64,000 nt of DNA. Source: Nonomuraea solani (GTDB lineage: Bacteria > Actinomycetota > Actinomycetes > Streptosporangiales > Streptosporangiaceae). Below are positions 1-8,593 of the stretch, piece after piece. Below the pieces are notes generated by a model. That model worked only from the letters and a program-made list of their open reading frames with translations, was not told where the DNA came from and did no database searches. Where the stretch lies: assembly GCF_900108335.1 (NCBI RefSeq), contig NZ_FNVT01000025.1, positions 62,001-126,000 on the forward strand, written 5' to 3'. The position numbers and the translations under genes were made by a program. The first letter of the stretch is position 1. Each line of letters opens with the position of its first letter.

Positions 1-115
1 GTCCTTCGAGGACACCACTGGTCACCGCGGCGATGCCGGCCCCATGACCCCAATGAGAAACCCTGCTCGTGAACTCCGCCACGGATAACGGCTCTGATGT
101 CATGGCGCACAACAT
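1..115 (-). CDS. Partial hypothetical protein, open at the left window edge
   Basis: An open frame without stops runs from an ATG at 115 to the window edge (38 codons visible). A good ribosome-binding site, GGAGG, lies 5 bases before the ATG, and a second ATG follows at codon 5. It starts 32 bases after the stop of the response-regulator gene on the same strand, so it would be the third gene of that operon. A sensor kinase is the usual partner there, but the visible N-terminus has no membrane segment that would show one. The product cannot be named from this fragment. Confidence 0.4.
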   Translation of the reverse strand, partial: MLCAMTSEPLSVAEFTSRVSHWGHGAGIAAVTSGVLEG

Positions 116-147
116 AGGCACCTCCACCGACAAAGATCGTCGAGATC

Positions 148-816
148 TCAGGACTTGCGCAGTTTGTAGCCGAACCCGCGCACGGTCTCGATCAGGTCGG
201 CGCCGATCTTCTTGCGCAGCCGCTGCACGCACAGGTCGACGACGCGGCTGTCACCGTCCCACCCGTAGTCCCACACGTCGCGCAGCAGCGTGGCCCGCTC
301 CAGCACGATCCCGGGATGGGCGGCGAACTCCAGCAGCAGCCGCAACTCGGTCGGCGCCAGCTCCACGATCCGCCCGGCGAGCCGCACCTCCAGCGCGGCC
401 GGGTCCACGCTCAGCTCGCCGAACGTCAGCGGCCCGGGGGAGGACGGCTCCGGAGCGGCGGCCCGGCGCAGCAGCGACCTGATCCGGGCCACCAGCACCG
501 GGACGTCGACCGGTTTGACCACGTAGTCGTCGGCCCCCGCCTCCAGCCCCGACACCACGTCGAGCGAGTCGCCACGGGCCGACATCATCAGGATCGGCAC
601 CTGGCTGAACTCCCTGATCCTGCGGCACAGGCCGATGCCGTCCAGGCCGGGCAGCATCACGTCGAGCAGCAGCAGGTCGTGGCCGCCCGCCTGGAAGGAC
701 TCCAGGCCGCCGAGCCCGTCGGCGGCGGTGGCGAGGCGGTAGCCGTAGCGCTCGAGGGCCATCGAGACGGTCTTGCGGATGACGTCGTCGTCCTCGACGA
801 GCAGGATGGAGGTCAC
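148..816 (-). CDS. OmpR/PhoB-family response regulator
   Basis: 222 aa, full length. Residues 1-120 form a receiver domain with the acidic pair after VED, the phosphoacceptor Asp52 in LLLLDVMLPG, and the conserved KP near residue 100. Residues about 125-220 form a winged-helix DNA-binding domain ending in the typical RGFGYKL strand. The GTG start at 816 lies 8 bases after the stop of the upstream TetR gene, with AAGG 6 bases before it, so the two are probably cotranscribed. No histidine kinase is visible next to it. The orphan kinase at 34158-35504 is a possible but unsupported partner. The operon faces away from the ABC exporter, which is a reasonable target. Confidence 0.9.
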   Translation of the reverse strand: MTSILLVEDDDVIRKTVSMALERYGYRLATAADGLGGLESFQAGGHDLLLLDVMLPGLDGIGLCRRIREFSQVPILMMSARGDSLDVVSGLEAGADDYVVKPVDVPVLVARIRSLLRRAAAPEPSSPGPLTFGELSVDPAALEVRLAGRIVELAPTELRLLLEFAAHPGIVLERATLLRDVWDYGWDGDSRVVDLCVQRLRKKIGADLIETVRGFGYKLRKS

Positions 817-824
817 GCTGCACC

Positions 825-1415
825 TTACGGGTAGAGGCCGCCGATGGCCGCCAGAATCCGTTCCCGGGCCACGGCGGCGGGGGTGACGCCGAGGAGGACG
901 TACGCGGCGAGCCCTTCGGCCAGCGCCACCAGGTCGAGTGCCGCCTGCCCGGCGTCCAGCCCGGCGGCGATCCGCCCGGCCCGCTGCTCGGCGCCGATGA
1001 GGCCGGCCAGCTCGCGGTGGAAGCCCTCGTAGAGGCCGCGCAGCCGGGCCGCGATGCCCTCGTCCGCGAAGCCCTGGGCGTGGAAGGACTGGCGTACGCG
1101 GATATGGGCGCGCGTGGTGGCGTCGTACGGGATCAGCTCGGTGAGCACGGTGGTGAGCGTCACGCGAGGCCCTGCGTCACCGGCCAGCCCCTTGATGCGG
1201 GCGGCGCTCAGCTCGTTGCCGCGCTCGAAGGCGGCCTCGACCAGTTGCCGTTTGGCGGGGAAGTAGTGCTGGACGCGCCCCGGCGAGATCCCGGCCAGCG
1301 CCGCCACCTCCGTGAGTGAGACGGCGCCCAGGCCGCGCTCGGCGACGATCGCCAGCACGGCGTCGGCGATCTGGTGCCGCCGCTCCTCGTGCCGCACTCC
1401 GAGCCCCCGCGCCAC
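825..1415 (-). CDS. TetR-family transcriptional regulator
   Basis: 196 aa. The N-terminal helix-turn-helix is clear: a VSLTEVAALAGISPGRVQHYFPAK-type stretch around residues 40-60. The C-terminal half resembles BetI/AcrR-type ligand domains. A GTG at 1424 is also in frame, but AGG at 1424-1426 sits 8 bases before the GTG at 1415, which is the better start. It is divergent from the ABC exporter genes and heads an operon with the response regulator. A 15-bp inverted repeat lies in the shared promoter region and is the likely operator, so it probably represses itself and the exporter. The ligand is unknown. Confidence 0.88.
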   Translation of the reverse strand: MARGLGVRHEERRHQIADAVLAIVAERGLGAVSLTEVAALAGISPGRVQHYFPAKRQLVEAAFERGNELSAARIKGLAGDAGPRVTLTTVLTELIPYDATTRAHIRVRQSFHAQGFADEGIAARLRGLYEGFHRELAGLIGAEQRAGRIAAGLDAGQAALDLVALAEGLAAYVLLGVTPAAVARERILAAIGGLYP

Positions 1416-1434
1416 GGACCCCACCTTTCCGAGG

Positions 1435-1503
1435 TGATCACATCGGTTTGACGGAGCCAGTCTAGCGAGGTTACCGTCGGACGCATGGCAAACCGATGTG
1501 ATC
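1435..1503. promoter_or_regulatory. Inverted-repeat operator between the TetR and ABC exporter genes
   Basis: GATCACATCGGTTTG at 1436-1450 is an exact reverse complement of CAAACCGATGTGATC at 1489-1503, with 38 bases between. One copy lies just upstream of each divergent gene. The sequence fact is certain. Its use as the TetR binding site is inferred from position. Confidence 0.75.
1448..1477 (+). promoter_or_regulatory. Candidate promoter of the ABC exporter operon
   Basis: TTGACG (1448-1453) and TACCGT (1472-1477, matching the TAnnnT pattern common in actinomycetes) are spaced by 18 bases. The -35 box overlaps the left arm of the inverted repeat and the right arm falls just after the expected transcription start, so a bound repressor would block it. 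The -10 is weak. Confidence 0.4.
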
Positions 1504-1516
1504 GCATTGGATTGAC

Positions 1517-3187
1517 GTGACGTCCCTCAGACTGCTGCCGCTGGCGGGGCTCCGGCTCCTGCTGCCCCTGATCGTGCTGAGCGCGGGCGCGGCCGTGCTG
1601 GGGCCACTCGGCACGATCCCGCTCGGCCACCTGGTCTCCGGCGGCGGCCTCGCCTCACTCGTCGCGCTGCTGCTCACCCTGCTGGCCCAGGAGCTCTGCA
1701 CGGCCCTGCGCGAGCCCGCCGGCACGGCCGCGGCCCGCCGGATCGACGGCGTGCTGCGCGCCCGGATCCGCGCCACCGCCGCCGCCATGCCGCTGCCGCG
1801 CCTGGAGGACCCGCGGGTGCGGGCCGACATGCGCCTCGCCGTGCACGGGCACCGCGGCAGGACCCCGGGAACGGCGGCGGTGGCCGCGGCGGGCGAGGCT
1901 GGCAGGCTGGCCTCGGCGTCGCTGGGCGCGGCGGTCCTGGCCGTGCACGTGGGATGGCCGGCCGCCGCCGCCCTGGCGCTCGCGCTGGCCCAGAACCACC
2001 GCATCGTCACCATGTTGACCGGCATCGACGCGCTGGCCGACACGCCCGGGCAGACCCGCCGCCGGCGCCGTGCCGACTACCTGGCCGACGTCGCCGGCGG
2101 CCCCGGCGCGGCCAAGGAGATCCGCGTCTTCGACCTCGGAGGCTTCTTCACCGGCCGGTACGTCGCCGCGATGCGCGCCTACCTGACCCCGCAGACCCAT
2201 GCCCGCCGCGCCGTGGTCCGCGGCTACGCGGGCGTGCTGGCCCTGCAACTGATCACCGCCGCTGGCACGTTCGCGATCCTGGCCTGGTACGCCGCCACGG
2301 GCCGGCTGGACGCGGGCGCCCTGGCCCAGTGCCTGCTGGCCGCCCTGCTGGTCTTCGCCTACGGCGCGGGCGGGCACCAGATGTTCGAGATCGCGTACGG
2401 GACGGGCCCCTACCGGGCCACCCTGCGCCTGCTGACCCCTCCAGCCCCCGTCCCCGCCACCACCGGCGAGGGCATCGCGCTCGACGACGTCACCTTCACC
2501 TACCCGGACACCGAACGCCCGCTGCTCCGGCACCTGTCCCTCCGGATCCGCCCCGGCGAACGGCTGGCCGTCGTCGGCCTGAACGGCGCCGGCAAGACCA
2601 CCCTGGTCAAGTTGCTCACCGGCCTCTACACCCCGCGGAGCGGTACGGTCGCCCCCGCCCTGGACACCGCCGTCGTGTTCCAGGACTTCACCCGCCACCC
2701 GCTACCGCTGCGCGACAACGTCCGCCTGGGCGCCCCGGCCCACGACGGCACGGACGCGGACGTCCTGGCCGCCCTCGACGCCGTGGACGCCCTCGACCTG
2801 CTCGACGTCCTCCCCGGCGGTCTGGACACCCCGCTGTCGCGCGCCTTCACCGGCGGCCGCGACTTGTCCGGCGGCCAGTGGCAGAAGGTCGCGCTGGCCC
2901 GGGCCGTGTACGCCCTGCGCGCCGGTCGCCAGGTCCTCATCGTGGACGAGCCCACCGCCCACCTGGACGCCCGGGCCGAACGCGAGGTCTTCGATCGCCT
3001 CCTCGACCACGCCCGGGGCCGTACCGTGATCCTCGTCTCCCACCGCTTCGCCACCGTGCGCCGGGCCGACCGCATCGCCGTCCTCGACGGCGGCGCCATC
3101 GCCGAACAGGGCACCCACGCCGAGCTGATGGCCGCGGGCGGCCGGTACGCGCACTGGTACCGCCTCCAAGCGAGCCTGATCACATGA
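1517..3187 (+). CDS. ABC exporter half-transporter 1 (membrane plus ATPase domains)
   Basis: 556 aa. The N-terminal ~310 residues are a six-helix-type exporter membrane domain, with hydrophobic segments at about 5-25, 45-65, 130-155, 235-260 and 270-290. The ATPase domain has Walker A GLNGAGKTT near residue 354, the signature LSGGQWQ near 450, Walker B VLIVDEP near 473, and a switch His in SHRF. The GTG start lacks a good ribosome-binding site. Its TGA overlaps the ATG of the next gene, so the two subunits probably form a heterodimer. The LSGGQWQ form is common in actinomycete peptide/antibiotic exporters, but no precursor-peptide gene is visible, so the substrate is unknown. Confidence 0.88.
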   Translation: MTSLRLLPLAGLRLLLPLIVLSAGAAVLGPLGTIPLGHLVSGGGLASLVALLLTLLAQELCTALREPAGTAAARRIDGVLRARIRATAAAMPLPRLEDPRVRADMRLAVHGHRGRTPGTAAVAAAGEAGRLASASLGAAVLAVHVGWPAAAALALALAQNHRIVTMLTGIDALADTPGQTRRRRRADYLADVAGGPGAAKEIRVFDLGGFFTGRYVAAMRAYLTPQTHARRAVVRGYAGVLALQLITAAGTFAILAWYAATGRLDAGALAQCLLAALLVFAYGAGGHQMFEIAYGTGPYRATLRLLTPPAPVPATTGEGIALDDVTFTYPDTERPLLRHLSLRIRPGERLAVVGLNGAGKTTLVKLLTGLYTPRSGTVAPALDTAVVFQDFTRHPLPLRDNVRLGAPAHDGTDADVLAALDAVDALDLLDVLPGGLDTPLSRAFTGGRDLSGGQWQKVALARAVYALRAGRQVLIVDEPTAHLDARAEREVFDRLLDHARGRTVILVSHRFATVRRADRIAVLDGGAIAEQGTHAELMAAGGRYAHWYRLQASLIT

Positions 3188-4917
3188 CCTGGGCCACGCT
3201 GCCGGCCCTGGCCTGGCGCACCGACCGCCGGGCCGTCGTGATCCTGACCGCGTTCCTCCTCTCGGGCGCCGTCAGCCACGGCCTGGTCGGGGTCTTCCTG
3301 CGCGAGCTGACCGACGGCGCCGGAATCCTCTGGGCCGTCGCCGCCGGTGCCGCGCTGGCCACGGGCGTGGCGCTCGGCCGCGCCGAACTGGCCCTCATGC
3401 AGGACCTGGCCGAACGCATGGGCCTGGCGGTCCAGGAGGAGATCCTCACCCTCACCTCCGGTGTCCCCACGATCGAGCACCTGGAGCGGCCCGCGTACCT
3501 GGACAGGCTCCAGATGTTGCGCGAGGAGAGCCGGCACCTCTACTTCGCGGTGTGGGCGCTCGCCCTGGTCGTCGAGCACGCCGCGCAGATCGGCCTCGGC
3601 GTGGCGCTCATGGCCGCCGTACACCCGGTCCTGCCCCTCCTTATGGGTGGCGCCGTGCTGCCCTCCCTCCTGGTACGCGGCCGCGCCACCCGCCACCTCG
3701 ACACCGCCACCGAACGCACGGCCGAGACCACCCGCCTGGAACAGCACCTCACCGACACCATCACCGCCCCTGACCCGGCCAGGGAACTCCGCCTCAACGC
3801 CGCCACCCCCTACCTGGAGGCGAAGGCGGCCCACCACTGGCAGGAGGCGTCGGCCACCCTGTCCAGGGCCGGAGTCCGCGCCGCCCTGCTCACCTTCGCC
3901 GGCTCCGCCACGTTCCTGGCCGGATACGTGGCCGCGCTCGGCTGCACCGCCTGGCTGGCCCACCGGCAGCAGGCCACGACCGGCGACATCGTCCTGGTGG
4001 CGACGGTCGGCGTGCAGTTCGTCACCCAGGCCGCCCGCCTGGCCTTCCACCTCGGCTCGGTCTCGGCCGGCCTGCGCGCCACCGCCCGCCTCGCCTGGCT
4101 GCGCCGCTACGCCCGCCCGGCCCCGCCCGCCACCGCACGGCCGCCCCGGCGTCTCACCCACGGCATCACGCTGCGCCAGGTTTCCTTCACCTACCCCGGC
4201 ACCGAACGCGAGGTCCTGCGCGACCTCGACCTCCACCTGCCCGCCGGCGCCACCGTCGCCCTGGTCGGCACGCACGGCTCGGGCAAGACCACCCTGGCCA
4301 AGCTCCTCTGCGGCCTCTACCGGCCGACCCGTGGCGAGATCGTCCTGGACGACGTCCCTCTCAGCGGCCTGTCGCCCGCCGACTGGCGCGCCCGCGTCAG
4401 CGCGGTGTTCCAGGACCTGGCCCGCTTCGAACTGCCGGCCGCCGAAGCGGTGGGCGTCGGCGACCTGCCCCGCCTCCACGACCGCGCCGCCGTCACGACG
4501 GCACTGGCCCAGGCCGGCGGCCTCGACCTGATCGCCGGCCTCCCGCACGGCCTGGCCACCGAACTGGGCGACACCTTCGAGCACGGCGTCCGCCTCTCGG
4601 GCGGCCAGTGGCAGCGGCTGGCCCTGGCCAGAGCCTCGATGCGGACGTCACCGCTGCTCCTGGTCCTGGACGAGCCCACCGCCTCCCTCGACGCCCCGGC
4701 CGAGAGCGCCGTCTTCGCCCGTTACGCCGAGGCCGCCCGCCGCCACCCCGGCGCCGTCACCCTGCTGATCACCCACCGCTTTCCCACGGTACGGATGGCG
4801 GACCTGATCGTCGTGCTGGACGACGGACGCGTCGTCCAGCACGGCTCTCACGACGACCTCGTCACCCGGCCCGGCCTCTACGCCGACCTGTACGCGATCC
4901 AGCGCGACGCCTTGTGA
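3184..4917 (+). CDS. ABC exporter half-transporter 2 (membrane plus ATPase domains)
   Basis: 577 aa. The frame stays open upstream to 1954, but the ATG at 3184 overlaps the previous stop by 4 bases (ATGA) and gives a normal N-terminus. The membrane domain covers about residues 1-320. The ATPase domain has Walker A GTHGSGKTT near residue 361, LSGGQWQR near 470, Walker B LLLVLDEP near 495 and a THRF switch. Unlike half-transporter 1, it keeps the VFQD Q-loop in a longer insertion. It probably pairs with half-transporter 1 as a heterodimeric exporter. Confidence 0.88.
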   Translation: MTWATLPALAWRTDRRAVVILTAFLLSGAVSHGLVGVFLRELTDGAGILWAVAAGAALATGVALGRAELALMQDLAERMGLAVQEEILTLTSGVPTIEHLERPAYLDRLQMLREESRHLYFAVWALALVVEHAAQIGLGVALMAAVHPVLPLLMGGAVLPSLLVRGRATRHLDTATERTAETTRLEQHLTDTITAPDPARELRLNAATPYLEAKAAHHWQEASATLSRAGVRAALLTFAGSATFLAGYVAALGCTAWLAHRQQATTGDIVLVATVGVQFVTQAARLAFHLGSVSAGLRATARLAWLRRYARPAPPATARPPRRLTHGITLRQVSFTYPGTEREVLRDLDLHLPAGATVALVGTHGSGKTTLAKLLCGLYRPTRGEIVLDDVPLSGLSPADWRARVSAVFQDLARFELPAAEAVGVGDLPRLHDRAAVTTALAQAGGLDLIAGLPHGLATELGDTFEHGVRLSGGQWQRLALARASMRTSPLLLVLDEPTASLDAPAESAVFARYAEAARRHPGAVTLLITHRFPTVRMADLIVVLDDGRVVQHGSHDDLVTRPGLYADLYAIQRDAL

Positions 4918-4933
4918 GACGCCTTGTGAGAGG

Positions 4934-7180
4934 TCAGCCCCGCACCTTGCAGGTCGAGGTGGCCGTCTTGCCCGGGTCGCTCACCGAGGTCGCGGTCAGC
5001 CTGATCGTCGCGGACCGGGCGCCGCCCGGTGCCCGGGTCACCTGGACCGGGACGTCCGCCGACCGGCCGAACGCGGCCGTGGCCAGGTCGTTCGGCAGGT
5101 GCGCCGACCAGCCCGCGCCCGCCGCCGAGGCCGACAGCCGGTAGATGTCGTTGCCCAGGTGGGCGCGTTCGTCCTGCGGGTGCAGCGCCGGGTCGGTGGC
5201 CGCGTCCCTGCCGGTGTTGGTCACCTTGAACGCGCAGGTCGTGCCCTGCGCGCGGGCCTGGACCGCCACGCCGCGCCGCTGCGGTCCCGCGCCCGCCGGG
5301 TTCTGTACGCCGATGACGTAGTGCAGCAGGCCCTTGGCGTCCTTGTAGGTGTTCAGGATGTAGAAGCGTAGGCCGTTCGCGGTGTCGGCGTACTCGTTCT
5401 TGGAGCCCGAGTTCGTCCCGGCGTGGAACAGGGCGTCGTTGAGCTGCCGGTAGTCGCCGATCGTGCGCATCACCTCGGTGCCGTCGGGCCGCTTGTAGTC
5501 CAGCATGCCGATGTCCTCGGGATGGGAGTCCACCACCCACGTGAAGCAGTTGTAGCCGCAGGTCGATCCCTCCTTGCCGTCGCCGCCGGGCTCGAAGGCC
5601 TTGTTCTTGGCGATCAGCACGCCGTTGTCCGGCTGGAAGGAGCCGTACCCGATCCGCTGGACCGTCTCCAGCGTGTAGTTGCTCCACCCGCCCGCAGGGC
5701 CGCCGCCGTCGCACAGCGGGTCGGTGGCGACGTCGCAGGCCGGCGAACGGTCGACCGGCGCGGCGCCGTCGAGCAGCACCTGGACGCCGGCCCGGCTGCC
5801 CTTCGGCAGCGGGCTCGCGTTCACCGCCCTGGCGATCACGTCCACGACCGCGAGGCCCGATTTGGCCAGCCCGTCACGGTTGAGGCGCAGTACCGAGGAG
5901 TAGGGGACGAAACCCATGCCGATCTTGTTGCGCAATGTCTGCTCGGCGCCCATCGAGGCGCCCTGCTGCGCGGGCACCCGCCAGCGGTTGTGCGGGCCGC
6001 CCGGCCCGTTGAACGAGCCCCGGTCCATCATGTCCCACGGCCCGGATCCCGCCCGGTGGTACGGCCGGATGTACGGATTGTTGTTGTTGTCGCCGATGCT
6101 GAAGAAGAAGTGGCTCAGCTCGTGCGTGATCGTGCCCGAGCTCTCACCCTGCCGCACCGTCGACTGGCCCCAGAGCTGCGAGCCGGCCAGCCAGGAGGTC
6201 CAGGGGACATACCGGCTGACGACCGCGTTGGGCAGCTTCGGGTTCGGGTTGCCCCACACCTCGCGCGGCACGTCCTCCGGCGAGTTGAACTTCATCTCGC
6301 CGAACTCCTGCCACACCGAGGTCTCGTCGTAGCCCGCGTAGATCCGCAGGACCACGTCGAAGCCGCAGTTGCGGGTGCAGCCCTGGTCGTCGTGCCACAG
6401 CTTGTCGGCGTCGGTCTCCAGGCGGGTCCCCGCGCAGTTGTTGATGCCGGCCTGGTCGGTGACCGTCACCGTCGCGTCCAGGGTCAGGTGCGTGTCGTCG
6501 GGGATGGCGGTGACGACCCGCTGCCCGGCGGGGGAGACGCCCGCGATCGTGATCAGGTCGCCGACCTTGAGGAACGCGGCCGACTCCACCGCGATCGTGG
6601 ACACGTCGGCCTGGTTCCCGCGCACCGTGGCCTGGCCGGGGCAGCCCTGCTGCTGGGGCTGGCCGATGTCGTTGAGGCCGTACTGGGAGGAGTTCTTGGG
6701 CATCCGGTACGGCCCGAACGCCGTCACCGACGAGATGCCGACCCGGCCGCCGCTCTGCTCCATCCAGTAGCCGTTGATGGTCTGGTGGTTGTTGACCGCG
6801 CTCGGCTTGTTGAAGAAGTCGGCGTAGAACCGCGCGACGTCATCCCGGGCGACGGGATCGATCTGCGGGTTGCCGAACGGGTCCGACCCCTTCGGCTTGG
6901 TGATCACGAACGGCTGGTCGGGGAAGTCGACCGCGACGAGAGCCACCCGCAGCGCGCGGCCGGTCGGGACCGCGCCGTTGGTCGCCCAGTTCACCCCCGG
7001 GATCGGCTTGTAGTCCCGCCAGGTCATGTCCTGCTGGTCCTGCACCCGCTGCGGGTCGATCGGCTGCGGGGCGGGAGGCTTCCACGCCGTGGTGGCGGCC
7101 TGGCCGGTCTGTGTCATGGTCAGCGACAAGCCGAGCACGAGGGCACAGAAGACCGCCAGGCGTCCGCGGTTCACGAGCAC
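4934..7180 (-). CDS. Secreted zinc metalloprotease, M6-like
   Basis: About 748 aa. A signal peptide (basic start, hydrophobic core, QTGQA-A cleavage region) is followed by a large extracellular protein. The zinc motif HELSH lies near residue 353, followed by FFFSIGDNN, with Asp and Asn as possible further ligands. A YWMEQSGGR segment before it and a MMDRG segment after it recall immune-inhibitor-A/M6 proteases. The C-terminal ~120 residues look like a beta-sandwich. A GTG at 7189 is in frame, but GAGGAAGG lies about 8 bases before the GTG at 7180, so that start is preferred. It is divergent from the PucR/CdaR-type regulator. Substrate unknown. Confidence 0.75.
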   Translation of the reverse strand: MLVNRGRLAVFCALVLGLSLTMTQTGQAATTAWKPPAPQPIDPQRVQDQQDMTWRDYKPIPGVNWATNGAVPTGRALRVALVAVDFPDQPFVITKPKGSDPFGNPQIDPVARDDVARFYADFFNKPSAVNNHQTINGYWMEQSGGRVGISSVTAFGPYRMPKNSSQYGLNDIGQPQQQGCPGQATVRGNQADVSTIAVESAAFLKVGDLITIAGVSPAGQRVVTAIPDDTHLTLDATVTVTDQAGINNCAGTRLETDADKLWHDDQGCTRNCGFDVVLRIYAGYDETSVWQEFGEMKFNSPEDVPREVWGNPNPKLPNAVVSRYVPWTSWLAGSQLWGQSTVRQGESSGTITHELSHFFFSIGDNNNNPYIRPYHRAGSGPWDMMDRGSFNGPGGPHNRWRVPAQQGASMGAEQTLRNKIGMGFVPYSSVLRLNRDGLAKSGLAVVDVIARAVNASPLPKGSRAGVQVLLDGAAPVDRSPACDVATDPLCDGGGPAGGWSNYTLETVQRIGYGSFQPDNGVLIAKNKAFEPGGDGKEGSTCGYNCFTWVVDSHPEDIGMLDYKRPDGTEVMRTIGDYRQLNDALFHAGTNSGSKNEYADTANGLRFYILNTYKDAKGLLHYVIGVQNPAGAGPQRRGVAVQARAQGTTCAFKVTNTGRDAATDPALHPQDERAHLGNDIYRLSASAAGAGWSAHLPNDLATAAFGRSADVPVQVTRAPGGARSATIRLTATSVSDPGKTATSTCKVRG

Positions 7181-7372
7181 AAAGAACACCTTCCTCGACG
7201 GGTGTCAATGGCGTGACGTTACGGCGCGGAGGCGTTCCCGTCACTGTGCAGATGACGAAGCGCCCCGCCGTCGATTGCGACGTCTGTCGGGATTCGCCGA
7301 TCATGCCGTTTGGAAAGAGGTACGGTCCGGGGAAAGATTTTCCTCCTCCCGTCGAAAGTCGAAAGTGGCGCG

Positions 7373-8587
7373 ATGCTCTCCGAGCTGCAAACCATCGTGG
7401 ACTCCGTGGCCAGCCGCGTCGGCCGTCCCGCGTTGATCGAGGATCACCGGCAGCGGGTGGTCGCGTACAGCGAGCAGGTCGAGCCGATGGACGAGGTGCG
7501 CCGGCTGTCGATCCTGCGCCGGCAGACCACGCCGGAGGTGATCGCGTTCTTCAGGAAGGTCGGCATCATGCAGGCCAGGGAGCCGATCCGCACCCCGGCC
7601 TGCGCGGAGCTGCGGATGCTGCCCCGGATCTGCGTACCGATCCGGCACGGCGACCTGCTGCTCGGGTTCGTCTGGGCCATCGACGCCGACGAGTCGATGA
7701 CCGACGAGGAGATCGCCGCGGTGTCCACGGTCACCTTCGACCTGGCGCTGGCCCTCTACCGCGAGAACCTGGCCGGCGAACTGGCCTCACAGCGGGAGAC
7801 CGAGGCGATCCGGCTGCTGCTCGCCGACGAGCGGGACGCCCGGCGGCACGGCGCGATGACGTTACGCGAGGGCGGCCTGCTCGCCGGCGACGACGTTCCC
7901 ACGACCGCGGTCGTCGCCCGGCTGATCCCGCACCCCGACGCGCAACTTGACGACCTCGCCCGCATCGCCCTGGAACAGGCCCTCATCGCCAGCCGCCGCC
8001 GCACCGGGCCACGGGAGGCCGTGCACCTGGTGCGTTACGACCACGGCGTGCTGCTGGTGCAGGACCGGCAGGGCACCACCGCCTCACGCGCCGCCGCCGA
8101 GCACCTGAACGACGTCCTGGAGACGACCATCCGCGGGCTGTCCTCGGTGGCCGGCGCGGTCGTCGGCGTGGGCCGCCCGCGCGCCGACCTGTCCGAGGTT
8201 CGCCTGTCGTACGACGAGGCGGCGACGGCGGCCCAGGTCGCCGTGCGGCTCCCGGCGGTCGGGCCGGTGGCGAACTGGTCGCAGCTCGGCATCTACCGGG
8301 TCCTGTCACAGCTCTCCAGCGAGGTGCTGGGCGACGCGGGCGTGCACCCCGGCCTGGAGAAGCTGATCGAGGACCCGGCGAACCGGCCGCTGCTGGAGAC
8401 CCTGGAGACCTATCTGGACCTGGCGGGCAACGCCCACGCCACCGCGGTCCAGCTCAACCTGCACCGCACCTCGGTCTACTACCGGCTCCAGCGCGTCGAA
8501 CAGCTCGCCGGCACCGACCTGAGGAACGGGAACGAGCGGCTGTCCCTGCACATGGCGCTGAAACTGGCCCGCCTGACCGGAGCCTGA
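7373..8587 (+). CDS. PucR/CdaR-family transcriptional regulator
   Basis: 404 aa from the ATG at 7373; the frame is open further upstream, but without family resemblance. The N-terminal ~150 residues look like a GAF-type sensory domain, the middle like the degenerate GGDEF-like region of this family. The C-terminal 60 residues form the PucR-type helix-turn-helix, with LETYLDLAGNAHATAVQLNLHRTSVYYRL as its core (split here by description). It lies between two secreted-protease genes, divergent from the metalloprotease and convergent with the subtilisin-like gene. Control of these hydrolases is an inference from position only. Confidence 0.82.
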   Translation: MLSELQTIVDSVASRVGRPALIEDHRQRVVAYSEQVEPMDEVRRLSILRRQTTPEVIAFFRKVGIMQAREPIRTPACAELRMLPRICVPIRHGDLLLGFVWAIDADESMTDEEIAAVSTVTFDLALALYRENLAGELASQRETEAIRLLLADERDARRHGAMTLREGGLLAGDDVPTTAVVARLIPHPDAQLDDLARIALEQALIASRRRTGPREAVHLVRYDHGVLLVQDRQGTTASRAAAEHLNDVLETTIRGLSSVAGAVVGVGRPRADLSEVRLSYDEAATAAQVAVRLPAVGPVANWSQLGIYRVLSQLSSEVLGDAGVHPGLEKLIEDPANRPLLETLETYLDLAGNAHATAVQLNLHRTSVYYRLQRVEQLAGTDLRNGNERLSLHMALKLARLTGA

Positions 8588-8593
8588 TCCCTC

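Noticed and set aside
1485..1520. 11-codon ATG frame before the ABC exporter gene, considered as a leader or precursor peptide
   Set aside because: It lies inside the operator arm and has no ribosome-binding site or peptide-precursor pattern.
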